A stretch of DNA of 64,000 bases from Tumebacillus amylolyticus (GTDB taxonomy: Bacteria > Bacillota > Bacilli > Tumebacillales > Tumebacillaceae): contig NZ_JAEQNB010000003.1 in NCBI RefSeq assembly GCF_016722965.1, forward strand, positions 434,001 through 498,000. Reading direction: 5' to 3'. Every line of letters starts with the position of its first letter. Within the stretch, counting starts at the first letter, position 1. This document shows positions 1 through 7,608 of this stretch, piece after piece. The notes beneath the pieces were generated by a model. That model ran no database searches and had not been told where the DNA came from. It saw only the letters and a program-made list of their open reading frames with translations. Position numbers and translations under genes: made by a program.

Positions 1-960
1 CGCGTCCGCTTCTTCTGCCGGGACAGAGATCAGCAGGCCACCCGAAGTCACGGCATCACAGAGGATGATCTTGGATGCGTCGTCCACACCTTCGAACAAC
101 ACATCCTCACTCACCCATTCCATATTGCGAACCGTACCACCCGGGTAGACCTTCTGTTCCACAAGCGCCCGTGTCTCCGGGAGCGTCGGTACTTGAGACA
201 CGTGCAACACAATCCCAACATCAGCGCCACGCGCCATCTCCAGCGCATGTCCCGCCAAGCCAAATCCCGTCACGTCCGTACACGCATGAACGGTAAATCC
301 ATGCGCCACTTCGGCCGCCACTTTGTTCAACTCCGCCATCGTCTGCGTCACGAGAGCAATTCCTTCCTCTGTTGCCTTGCCGCGCTTGATCGCCGTGGTG
401 AGAATCCCCACCCCAATCGGCTTCGTCAACACCAACTTGTCCCCCGGTTTCGCACCGGCGTTCGTCCACACCTTCTGCGGATGCACCGTACCGGTGACCG
501 CCATGCCAAACTTCGGATCGACATCGTCGATCGAATGCCCGCCGAGGATCACAGCGCCCGCTTCACGGACTTTGTCCGCTCCGCCGCGCAGGATGTCGGC
601 GAGAATTTTTTTGTCCAGCTTGGAGATTGGGAACCCGACGATGTTCAACACGGTAAGCGGCGTGCCGCCCATCGCGTACACATCCGACAACGCGTTCGCT
701 GCAGCGATGGCACCGAACATGTACGGATCGTCCACGACCGGCGTGAAGTAGTCGACCGTCTGGACCATTGCCACGTCATCGTTCAATTTATAGACGCCCG
801 CATCATCCGAGGTGTCGATGCCGACGATCAAGTTTGCATTCGGTACTTCATCTTTCGGTAGATGGCGCAAAACTTGCGCCAGGTCGGCTGGGCCGATTTT
901 GCATCCTCAGCCAGCTTTTTCGGTCAGCAGAGTGAGTCGAACCGACTCGCTCGGCAACAC
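1..960 (-). CDS. selD: Selenide, water dikinase SelD, selenocysteine-containing (3' end outside window)
   Basis: SelD makes selenophosphate from selenide and ATP, the selenium donor for Sec-tRNA and selenium-modified molecules. Reading the minus strand from GTG at 960 gives a SelD protein of 320 visible codons, with one in-frame TGA at 907-909 in the context AG-TGA-GCK. This is exactly the position of the catalytic Cys/Sec of SelD (AGCGCK in E. coli), so I read it as selenocysteine, residue 18. The frame then stays open to the window edge and contains the expected motifs: GIDTSDDAGVY, VDYFTPVVDDPY, NALSDVYAMGG, GGHSIDD, DVTGFGLAGH and a C-terminal TSGGLL. The start lies 4 bases after the selA stop; a second in-frame GTG sits at 990 inside selA. 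Cotranscribed with selA. The last 20-30 residues are outside the window. Confidence 0.93.
864..909 (-). promoter_or_regulatory. Candidate bacterial SECIS element of selD
   Basis: On the minus strand the UGA (907-909) is followed by a short stem TCGGC-CCA-GCCGA and then by a perfect 7-bp stem GGCGCAA/TTGCGCC with loop GUU (864-880). The apical loop lies about 34-36 bases after the UGA and begins with GU, as expected of loops bound by SelB. The fold was inferred by eye and not computed. A SECIS just after the UGA is required if this codon is read as Sec. Confidence 0.55.
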
Positions 961-964
961 CGCG

Positions 965-2368
965 TCACCCGATTCGCCCGTAGGCGTCACGGACGCTCGC
1001 GGCAACAACTTCGATTTCTCTTGGGAAGATCGTTCTGACATCGAAGTGTAGAGCCTCCTTTTGCATCGTGGTCATGACCGGCATGTCCACGTGTCTCAGA
1101 TGATGTTCCAACTCGTTCAACGAAAAGAGACGGGTTCGCACCGTCACATGCCACGTCGGCAACTCCTCCGTCGGCAACGACCCGCCGCCTACCTGTGACA
1201 ATCCTGCCTCTACCTGCACCTCAGCCCGCTCGCCAAACACATCGGCAAGCAGGTTCCGCAGGCGTTGTGCTTCCGGGGCAAGCGACTCCTGGGTGCGCAA
1301 CAGCATCCCAATCGTCGGCACGTCGCGCTTGGCTTTTTCCTCGTCACGGTAGAGCATGAGAGTCGCTTCGAGCGCGGCCAACGTGAATTTGTCAACGCGA
1401 AGGGCGCGTGTAAGTTGGTTTTTCTTGATTCGCTTGATGTATTCCTGCTTGCCAACGATGATTCCGGCTTGTGCGCTGCCGAGCAACTTGTCTCCACTAA
1501 AAGATACGATGTCCACACCTGCCCGCACGCTCTCGCCGATGGTCGGTTCATCACCGATGCCGTACGCGCGCAGATCGATCAGTGACCCGCTGCCGAGGTC
1601 CTCGTAGACAGGCACATTGCGTTCGTGTGCAAGGGCGACGAGATCGGAGAGTGGAGGCTGATGCGTGAACCCGACCACGCGGAAGTTGCTGGTGTGTACG
1701 CGCAGAATCAAACCGGTGTCTTCGTCGATGGCACGTTCGTAGTCGTACTCGTGCGTTTTGTTCGTGGTGCCGACTTCCACCAGCTCGGCACCGCTGGCTC
1801 GCATGACTTCTGAAACGCGGAACGAGCCGCCAATCTCGACAAGTTGACCGCGTGAGATGATGACTTTTTTACCCTTCGCCATCTCGCCTAACACGAGGAA
1901 CACGGCGGCGGCATTGTTGTTGACGACAAGCGCCGCTTCGGCACCTGTTAACTCGCAGATCAAGCTCTCCACGTGGTCATAGCGGGAACCTCGCTCTCCG
2001 GTGGCGAGGTTGAGTTCGAGGTTGGTGTAGCCCCGTGCGGTGCGTACGATCGCTTCCACCGCCGCGTCAGCCAATGGGGCTCGACCCAAATTGGTATGTA
2101 AAACGACTCCGGTGGCGTTGATCACCGGACGGTAATGCGGTTGGAATTGCGCGTGTACCCGTTTTGCGACTTCCGCCGCCAGTCTGTCCGGCATCAAGTC
2201 GGCTTCACGGTCTTCTCCTGCGAGAATCGCAGTGCGCAGGTCTCCGATCACGTCGCCTGCCAGACGGGAAACCAACGGGTGCGAATGCTCCTCGATCAAG
2301 TCCCTACAGACCGGGTGATCGAGCAGTCGATGCACAGCGGGCAATCTGCGCAGTAGTTCCATTCCCAT
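965..2368 (-). CDS. selA: L-seryl-tRNA(Sec) selenium transferase SelA
   Basis: A PLP enzyme that converts Ser-tRNA(Sec) to Sec-tRNA(Sec) with selenophosphate. 467 residues, the usual SelA length. The N-terminal tRNA-binding region resembles SelA (LLRRLPAVHRLL). The PLP lysine lies in SFSGDKLLGSAQAG near residue 294. Other SelA-like blocks are NATGVVLHTNLGRAPL and VNNNAAAVFLVL. I chose ATG at 2368 because the AAGGAG (2381-2386) directly abuts the longer GTG start at 2380, too close to serve it; the ATG is 12 bases away. selD follows after 4 bases, so the two enzymes are made together. selB and tRNA-Sec are not in this window and must lie elsewhere if the pathway works. Confidence 0.95.
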   Translation of the reverse strand: MGMELLRRLPAVHRLLDHPVCRDLIEEHSHPLVSRLAGDVIGDLRTAILAGEDREADLMPDRLAAEVAKRVHAQFQPHYRPVINATGVVLHTNLGRAPLADAAVEAIVRTARGYTNLELNLATGERGSRYDHVESLICELTGAEAALVVNNNAAAVFLVLGEMAKGKKVIISRGQLVEIGGSFRVSEVMRASGAELVEVGTTNKTHEYDYERAIDEDTGLILRVHTSNFRVVGFTHQPPLSDLVALAHERNVPVYEDLGSGSLIDLRAYGIGDEPTIGESVRAGVDIVSFSGDKLLGSAQAGIIVGKQEYIKRIKKNQLTRALRVDKFTLAALEATLMLYRDEEKAKRDVPTIGMLLRTQESLAPEAQRLRNLLADVFGERAEVQVEAGLSQVGGGSLPTEELPTWHVTVRTRLFSLNELEHHLRHVDMPVMTTMQKEALHFDVRTIFPREIEVVAASVRDAYGRIG

Positions 2369-2409
2369 AGACAGTAACACTCCTTAGTTCTGTACCGCTC
2401 CCACTCCCT

Positions 2410-2448
2410 ATTCTAGCAAAAAAACTGCCACCGCAATCGGTGGCAGTT
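2410..2448 (-). terminator. Intrinsic terminator abutting a selA promoter -10
   Basis: Hairpin AACTGCCACCG-ATTG-CGGTGGCAGTT (2423-2448) followed on the minus strand by seven or more T. It can end transcripts of the 2769-3584 gene 320 bases upstream. Directly behind the T-tract stands an extended -10 (TGC-TAGAAT, -10 at 2410-2415), probably the selA promoter. A role as leader attenuator of selA cannot be excluded. Confidence 0.75.
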
Positions 2449-2646
2449 CAAAAAGGGGGGAAAAGATCGCAAAAAAGTGGCTCAAACATCTATGATCAAC
2501 GCAACCGGAAACGGCTGCGGGGTCAACGAACAACTCGCACGCCATCCAGCACGTTCACCAACACACAACCCATACATTCATAACACTACCTTCACTAAGC
2601 AAGTGCCCCAAACATCGTCAGACCTACTGCCAACGAGCACTGTCAT

Positions 2647-2790
2647 TCAAGCACCTATAATGCACTGTAAAAAAAGTACCTACATGCACCGTCTTTCAAA
2701 GTGCCTACAAACACTGCTTCACTTCGTGCCCATATACCCTGCTTTAGTCTTCGTGCTATTGCCCTACCTTAGTCGTCGTGCTTCTTGCCC
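2647..2790. repeat. Degenerate 24-bp tandem repeat overlapping a gene 3' end
   Basis: On the plus strand about six imperfect units of 23-26 bp start near 2647, 2672, 2695, 2719, 2743 and 2769. They share the core GTGCC/GTACC/GCACC followed by TA-rich sequence and a CACTG- or CCCTG-like end. The last unit is the 3' coding end of the 2769-3584 gene. Apart from these units, the terminator and the selA promoter, the gap 2381-2768 contains no gene I can support. Confidence 0.55.
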
Positions 2791-3584
2791 TTGCCTTTGT
2801 CTTCTTGCTTTTCCCAGCCTTTGTGTTTTCCGTTATCGTGCTTGCCTTCGTCTTTGGGACTGTTGCCTTTGGACGGCTTGCCTTTGGATTCGATCTTGCG
2901 CCCGTCGTTCATTTCGATGTCGAGCGTCTGGATCGAATTGAGAACTTGAGAGTTGAGTTGCACTTGCTTGCCTTGCAGAGTTGCCGTCAGCGCGTCTTGC
3001 AACTGGAAACCACTCATCAATTTGTTCATGATCTGCACCGCTTGATCCCCCTGCAACTCCACCTTGCGACCGCCGAGGTCTCCTTCGAGCTTATACGTAC
3101 CGCCCTCTTGCTTGAACTCCACTTTCAAACTGCCTTGCGTCGTGTTCGTTTCAAAGTGCAGATTACGCACTGCATTCAATTGGAACGTGCTTGCCACCAC
3201 GGCATCCCCGGCCGAGGAAGCCGTGGTAGCAGTCACCGGAGCTGCCGAAGCAGTTGGCTGTTGCACAACAAACGGATTGTTCGCATCCAGCGTCTCTTGG
3301 TCCACACTGTCCGCTTGGCTTGCACTCGATGCGCCCGCCGTCGAAGTCTGCGTCACAGCACTCGCATCGGCCACCGCGACCGGTTTCGCATTGCCCAATT
3401 GAGCCGCTTCTTCTGCCGTCAACGGGACGGAACTTACAATTTGCGCAGAGACGTTGCTCGCGTTTGTAGCTTGATCTGCATTCGCCGAAGTCGTCGTGCT
3501 TCCGGTCACCGCATACCCCACCCCTCCGACCACCAGGGCCAACGGTGCTGCGACCAGTACAACTTTTTTCCACGAAACCTTCAT
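2769..3584 (-). CDS. Secreted or membrane-anchored hypothetical protein with Lys/Asp-rich tail
   Basis: I do not recognise the family. 271 residues. A Lys-flanked hydrophobic segment (residues about 7-27, VVLVAAPLALVVGGVGYAV) acts as signal peptide or anchor. Then come a Ser/Ala/Thr-rich low-complexity linker (about 30-140), a beta-rich region (about 140-230, with alternating VEFKQEGGTYKLEGDL and KVELQGDQ patterns), and a highly charged Lys/Gly/Asp tail ending in KKHDD. The start is supported by GGAGG 7 bases before the ATG. It is monocistronic and divergent from hemL. The tail-encoding DNA continues into a non-coding tandem repeat, so the 3' end may be evolving by repeat slippage. Confidence 0.7.
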   Translation of the reverse strand: MKVSWKKVVLVAAPLALVVGGVGYAVTGSTTTSANADQATNASNVSAQIVSSVPLTAEEAAQLGNAKPVAVADASAVTQTSTAGASSASQADSVDQETLDANNPFVVQQPTASAAPVTATTASSAGDAVVASTFQLNAVRNLHFETNTTQGSLKVEFKQEGGTYKLEGDLGGRKVELQGDQAVQIMNKLMSGFQLQDALTATLQGKQVQLNSQVLNSIQTLDIEMNDGRKIESKGKPSKGNSPKDEGKHDNGKHKGWEKQEDKGKGKKHDD

Positions 3585-3715
3585 GACAATTCCTCCGTTT
3601 CACTTCACCTCTTGTTGCTTATAGATTCGGAACTGCCATTTCAGGAATGACGGTCGCCACACATTTTGGTACGATAGGACAATGGCAACATGATTCACGA
3701 AAGGTGGCACACCCC

Positions 3716-5002
3716 TTGAATAGAGAAACATCCAAACACCTCTACGAAAAAGCTCAAGACGTCATCGTCGGCGGCGTCAACTCCCCGTCCCGCTCGTTCA
3801 AAGCGGTCGGCGGCGGCGCTCCCGTGTTCATGGAACGCGGCGAAGGCGCACACTTCTATGATGTGGACGGCAACCGATACATCGACTATCTCGCCGCATA
3901 CGGTCCGCTCATCCACGGCCACGGCAACAAACACATCGCTGATGCGATCACCCAAGCGGCCCAGAGCGGTGTCCTCTACGGCACTCCGACCAAACTGGAA
4001 ATCGACTTCGCCACGATGCTTCGCGATGCGATTCCTTCCTTAGAAAAAGTCCGCTTCGTCAACTCCGGCACCGAAGCAGTCATGACGACGATCCGCGTCG
4101 CCCGCGCCTACACAGGCCGCAACAAAATCATGAAGTTCGCCGGCTGTTACCACGGACACTCCGACCTCGTGCTGGTCGCAGCTGGCTCCGGTCCTTCGAC
4201 CCTCGGCATCCCGGACTCGGCAGGGATCCCGCAAGCGATCGCCAACGACATGATCACGATTCCCTTCAACGACCTCACCGCATTCGAAGACGCACTGAAA
4301 AAATGGGGCGCTGAAACCGCCGCCATCCTCGTTGAACCGATTGTCGGCAACTTCGGCATCGTCCGCCCGGACCCCGGCTTCCTCGAAGGCGTCAACGAAC
4401 TGGCTCATCGCTACGGCGCGCTGGTTATCTACGACGAAGTCATCACCGCGTTCCGTTTCCATTATGGCGGTGCGCAAGACCTGCTCGGCGTCAAACCGGA
4501 CATGACCGCGCTTGGCAAAATCATCGGCGGCGGCCTCCCGATCGGCGCATACGGCGGCCGTATCGACATCATGGAAAAAGTCGCACCGCTCGGCCCGGCC
4601 TACCAAGCGGGCACGATGGCAGGCAACCCGGCTTCCATCGCGGCAGGGATCGCCTGCATCCAAGAACTGCAACATGAGGGAACCTACGAACGCCTCGACA
4701 ACTACGGAGCTCAACTGGAAGCGGCCCTCCTGCAAGCGGCAGCCCGTCACGGGCACACCGTCACCCTCAACCGCGTAGGCGGAGCGTTCGCGCTGTACTT
4801 CCTCGACCATGAGGTGCGCAACTACGACGATGCCCAAGCGGCTGACGGCGAGAAATTCGCCCGCTTCTTCCACCTCCTGCTCGACGAAGGCGTCCTGCTC
4901 GCACCGTCCAAGTACGAAGCGTGGTTCGTTTCCACCGCCCACACCCAAGCGGACATCGACTTCACCATCGACGTGATCAACCGAGTCTTCGCCCAACTCT
5001 AA
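3716..5002 (+). CDS. hemL: Glutamate-1-semialdehyde 2,1-aminomutase
   Basis: PLP enzyme of the C5 pathway that isomerises glutamate-1-semialdehyde to 5-aminolevulinate for heme and cobalamin. Starting at TTG 3716 gives 428 residues, the normal family length, beginning [21 protein letters not shown] lies 8 bases upstream. Upstream in-frame starts (ATG 3647, GTG 3704) would add residues unlike the family. The PLP lysine is K268 in [24 protein letters not shown] and YDEVITAFR are also typical. No other hem genes are adjacent, so this is a lone copy, as with the second GSA aminomutase of many bacilli. A bidirectionally isolated unit with its own terminator. Confidence 0.95.
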   Translation: MNRETSKHLYEKAQDVIVGGVNSPSRSFKAVGGGAPVFMERGEGAHFYDVDGNRYIDYLAAYGPLIHGHGNKHIADAITQAAQSGVLYGTPTKLEIDFATMLRDAIPSLEKVRFVNSGTEAVMTTIRVARAYTGRNKIMKFAGCYHGHSDLVLVAAGSGPSTLGIPDSAGIPQAIANDMITIPFNDLTAFEDALKKWGAETAAILVEPIVGNFGIVRPDPGFLEGVNELAHRYGALVIYDEVITAFRFHYGGAQDLLGVKPDMTALGKIIGGGLPIGAYGGRIDIMEKVAPLGPAYQAGTMAGNPASIAAGIACIQELQHEGTYERLDNYGAQLEAALLQAAARHGHTVTLNRVGGAFALYFLDHEVRNYDDAQAADGEKFARFFHLLLDEGVLLAPSKYEAWFVSTAHTQADIDFTIDVINRVFAQL

Positions 5003-5006
5003 ACAA

Positions 5007-5053
5007 AAGACCCTTCACCTGCCCGGAAACAAGCGGGTCGAAGGGTCTTTTTT
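5007..5053 (+). terminator. Terminator of hemL
   Basis: AAGACCCTTC...GAAGGGTCTT stem with an inner CCCG/CGGG arm, followed by six T on the plus strand. Confidence 0.9.
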
Positions 5054-5057
5054 CATA

Positions 5058-5096
5058 ATAAAAAAGACCTGCCAAGGCCGCAGCCTGACAGGTCTT
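5058..5096 (-). terminator. Terminator of nfu-trxA
   Basis: AAGACCTGTCAGG...CAAGGCAGGTCTT-type hairpin followed by six T on the minus strand, 22 bases after the trxA stop. Confidence 0.85.
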
Positions 5097-5117
5097 CTCT
5101 TCCCAAACAAACGCGGC

Positions 5118-5444
5118 TTACAGAACGTCAGCCAGTTTGTCGAGCAGTTGAGCTTTGTTTTGGTAGCCGACGAGGGTCTTCACAACTTCGCCGTTTTTGA
5201 AAACGAGCAGAGTCGGGATGGACATAACGCCGAACTTTTGCGAAGTCGCCGGGTTTTCGTCGACGTTGAGTTTGCCGATGGTCAGCTTATCGGAAACTTC
5301 GCCTGCGAGATCGTCGAGGACCGGAGCGAGCATTTTGCACGGACCGCACCATGCAGCCCAGAAGTCGACGAGAACCGGCTTGTCGCCTTGAATTGCTTCG
5401 TTAAAGTTCGCGTCGGTTACAGTTTGAATGAGATCAGATGCCAT
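5118..5444 (-). CDS. trxA: Thioredoxin
   Basis: Cytosolic dithiol/disulfide oxidoreductase. 108 residues, the standard size of thioredoxin 1. The redox motif WCGPC is at residues 32-36 (Cys33, Cys36), preceded by VDFWAAW; the cis-proline loop SIPTLLVF follows. ATG at 5444 is chosen because GGAGGG stands 8-10 bases upstream and the product then starts [14 protein letters not shown]; the frame is open further upstream, but that stretch overlaps the upstream gene and looks non-coding. It lies 29 bases behind the NifU-domain gene and shares its terminator, linking thiol redox and Fe-S chemistry in one operon. Confidence 0.96.
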   Translation of the reverse strand: MASDLIQTVTDANFNEAIQGDKPVLVDFWAAWCGPCKMLAPVLDDLAGEVSDKLTIGKLNVDENPATSQKFGVMSIPTLLVFKNGEVVKTLVGYQNKAQLLDKLADVL

Positions 5445-5473
5445 GATTGATTCCCTCCAATTCGTCGTCTGGC

Positions 5474-5710
5474 TTAGACAGCCACGACTTCTTTGATTTC
5501 CGGTACTGCTGCGCGAACGGTGCGCTCGATGCCCATTTTCAGGGTCATGGTGCTCATCGGGCAACCGCCGCAAGCGCCGGTCATGCGGATCGAAGCGATG
5601 CCGGTTTCAGCATCAACGTCCACCAATTCAGCGTCGCCGCCATCGGATTGCAGACCCGGGCGAATTTTATCAAGTGCTTCCTGTACGCGTGCGCGAAGAT
5701 CTTCCATCAT
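5474..5710 (-). CDS. NifU C-terminal-domain (Nfu-type) iron-sulfur carrier protein
   Basis: A 78-residue stand-alone NifU C-terminal domain. Such proteins bind or deliver Fe-S clusters to apo-enzymes in the cytosol. The cluster-binding CxxC is Cys47-Cys50 in [10 protein letters not shown]. The N-terminal half ([22 protein letters not shown]) is the typical helix and turn. AGGAGG precedes the ATG by 5 bases. It is the first gene of a two-gene unit with trxA. Comparable to YutI of Bacillus; I leave the symbol empty because naming differs between genera. Confidence 0.92.
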   Translation of the reverse strand: MMEDLRARVQEALDKIRPGLQSDGGDAELVDVDAETGIASIRMTGACGGCPMSTMTLKMGIERTVRAAVPEIKEVVAV

Positions 5711-5864
5711 GTATTCCTCCTATCGGTATCGTTCATTTTATCGGTTGGTTGACGCCCATACACATCTAGTATAGGCGGAACTTGTGAAGGCCATTCTGTT
5801 GCAAGCCTTCAACATATTGTATTTGTATTGTAGGAAAAATGAACTGGAAAGTCTGTGACTTCCG

Positions 5865-6512
5865 TTACATCTGTCCTTCCCACTCCGCATGGAACCGCTC
5901 CAAAAACTCTTCCATATAACGATGCCGCTCTTCGGCGATTTGTTTGGCGGCGTCGGTGTTCATGAGGGCTTTGAGCAAAAGCAGTTTTTCATAGAAATGA
6001 TTGACAGCGGTGCTCTTGCCCTTGCGATACTCGTCTGCCGTCATGTCGGTGCGCAGCGGCAGGGTCGGGTCGTGGCTGAGTTGCCCCTTGGCACCGGAAT
6101 ACGCAAACGTGCGGGCGATGCCCAGCGCACCGATGGCGTCGAGACGGTCGGCATCTTGAACGATTCGGCCTTCCAGCGTCCGCACCGGGGGGCGGTTGCC
6201 GCCCTTGAACGACATCGTCGTGATGATCTCCAAGAGATGCGCGCGTGTGTCCGCATCAAGGTCGTGCGCATCCAGCCAGTTCGTGAGTTTTTTCATCCCG
6301 GCTTCGGGGCTTTCGTTCAATTTCTCGTCGGGGATGTCGTGTAACAGTGCTGCAAGCGAGCAGACAAAAACGTCCGCACCCTCAACGCGCGCGATCCGTT
6401 CAGCCATGCGCCGCACACGCTCGATGTGCCAGACATCATGACCGGAAGAGTCTCCGCCCAATTCCTGACGAACGAAGGCTTCAGCCTCTTGCAAAATCCA
6501 TGTACGTTCCAT
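5865..6512 (-). CDS. HD-domain phosphohydrolase (YedJ-like)
   Basis: Predicted metal-dependent phosphohydrolase of 215 residues. The HD signature is complete: a His in GHDVWHIERV (25-29), the His58-Asp59 pair in ALLHDIPDEK, and a distal Asp near 120-122 in IVQDADRLDAIG. The layout matches the YedJ/YpgQ type of small HD hydrolases, some of which hydrolyse nucleotides; the substrate cannot be read from sequence. GGGAGGG lies about 11 bases before the ATG. It follows the yunB-like gene with a gap of 65 bases and may be cotranscribed with it. Confidence 0.82.
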   Translation of the reverse strand: MERTWILQEAEAFVRQELGGDSSGHDVWHIERVRRMAERIARVEGADVFVCSLAALLHDIPDEKLNESPEAGMKKLTNWLDAHDLDADTRAHLLEIITTMSFKGGNRPPVRTLEGRIVQDADRLDAIGALGIARTFAYSGAKGQLSHDPTLPLRTDMTADEYRKGKSTAVNHFYEKLLLLKALMNTDAAKQIAEERHRYMEEFLERFHAEWEGQM

Positions 6513-6577
6513 AAAAATGCTTCCCTCCCGCTCCCCATCTTACCAATAGAAGGTACAGCGAGCAAGGCGAGCGCTTT

Positions 6578-7294
6578 TTACTTCGCTGGCTCGTTGAGGT
6601 TTGGCAACTCAAGCGGCGGCAACGGCGAACTCGTCTGCCCCACGGCAGACCCCTGCGCGTTGTACACCATCTGCGGCACGTCGCCGACCATAACCAGATA
6701 GGCGATCGGTACCCGCGTGCTGACTGCATTTGGATGCGTGGAAAACGGCACGACAATCGTCTCTTCCACCGTGAGATCCAGATACAGCACATGCACCGTC
6801 TGGTTGATGCCGGCATTGCGCGTCTCATATCCCACTTGTGATTTGGCAATTGTAATCGGGCGGATCTTGATGGGAATATCCGGCCCGAGCGCCGCCAGAA
6901 TCGAACTCTCATACACCACTCCGAGCGGCAGGGAGATCTCCTCTTCCTTGGAATGCGACAACTCGCCTTGAATATAGTCGGTGACTTGCGCCTGCAAACG
7001 CGTGGCTTCTTGCATGTTGAAATACCCGGCGCTGACTTTGCCGTTTGGCCCCTCCCGGAAGTTCATCAGCAAATTGTAGTCGGCAACGCTGGCAATTTTT
7101 TTGGAAATCGAATCGTTGATCGCCTTGACCGCATACTGCTCGGCGTATTTCTCAGCCGCGAGCTCCAGATGCGGACGCATCGACGTTTCGTAATAGTAGA
7201 TCGTCTGCACGCTGGAGAACACGATCATGACCAAGACAAGAAACAGGACGAGCCGCCAGTTCAGACGCTTCCTCCTGCCCACCTTCATCGCCAT
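6578..7294 (-). CDS. yunB: Sporulation protein YunB-like
   Basis: 238 residues: a basic N-terminus, one membrane segment (about residues 10-30, LVLFLVLVMIVFSSVQ), then an extracytoplasmic domain. The start of that domain (AAEKYAEQYAVKAINDSI) and the later IPIKIRPI block resemble YunB of Bacillus, a protein needed for normal spore formation and expressed in the mother cell. The start is ATG 7294 because GGAGGGA stands 6 bases before it; an ATG at 7318 has no comparable site. The C-terminus is slightly extended and Pro/Leu-rich (SSPLPPLELPNLNE). The exact role in sporulation is unknown. Confidence 0.8.
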   Translation of the reverse strand: MAMKVGRRKRLNWRLVLFLVLVMIVFSSVQTIYYYETSMRPHLELAAEKYAEQYAVKAINDSISKKIASVADYNLLMNFREGPNGKVSAGYFNMQEATRLQAQVTDYIQGELSHSKEEEISLPLGVVYESSILAALGPDIPIKIRPITIAKSQVGYETRNAGINQTVHVLYLDLTVEETIVVPFSTHPNAVSTRVPIAYLVMVGDVPQMVYNAQGSAVGQTSSPLPPLELPNLNEPAK

Positions 7295-7348
7295 CGGACG
7301 TCCCTCCTTCTCCTCCATGTGTATGTCCCGCGCACCGTTGGTAGAAGA

Positions 7349-7378
7349 TTGACAAACGCGTCATCGAAATGGTACTGT
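7349..7378 (+). promoter_or_regulatory. Likely sigma-A promoter of metH
   Basis: TTGACA (7349-7354), 18-base spacer, TACTGT (7373-7378). It places the transcript start about 25 bases before the SAM riboswitch. Confidence 0.55.
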
Positions 7379-7410
7379 TGGTGAAGTGTTTCGAATTGAA
7401 TATTTATTTT

Positions 7411-7509
7411 CTCTTATCCAGAGAGGTGGAGGGACTGGCCCTTTGATACCTCGGCAACCGATTGATCAGGTGCTAATTCCAGCAAAGCGTACGCTTTGGA
7501 AGATAAGAG
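7411..7509 (+). ncRNA. SAM-I (S-box) riboswitch upstream of metH
   Basis: Perfect P1 helix CTCTTATC/GATAAGAG encloses the S-box conserved blocks AGAGAGGTGGAGGGACTGG, ACCTCGGCAACC and GGTGCTAATTCCAGCA in the right order. SAM binding should stabilise P1 and let the following terminator form, switching metH off when methionine and SAM are plentiful. Confidence 0.96.
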
Positions 7510-7539
7510 TGGCGGTATCCACCCCTTTTTGCAACTTCT

Positions 7540-7577
7540 GCCCTCTTCTCGTCTCCCAAGACCGAAGAGGGCTTTTT
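7540..7577 (+). terminator. Riboswitch-controlled terminator before metH
   Basis: GCCCTCTTC...GAAGAGGGC hairpin followed by TTTTT, 30 bases after the S-box aptamer and 32 bases before the metH start. This is the expression platform of the riboswitch. Confidence 0.9.
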
Positions 7578-7608
7578 CTATGCCCGCTACTCCGAGGAGG
7601 AATTCGAC

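Noticed and set aside
193-861. Plus-strand open frame of 222 codons opposite selD
   Set aside because: Antisense shadow; the minus strand encodes a full SelD sequence over the same span.
2477-2941. Plus-strand open frame of 154 codons starting MAQTSMINATG
   Set aside because: Lies over the terminator-repeat region and antisense to the secreted protein; no ribosome site and no recognisable product.
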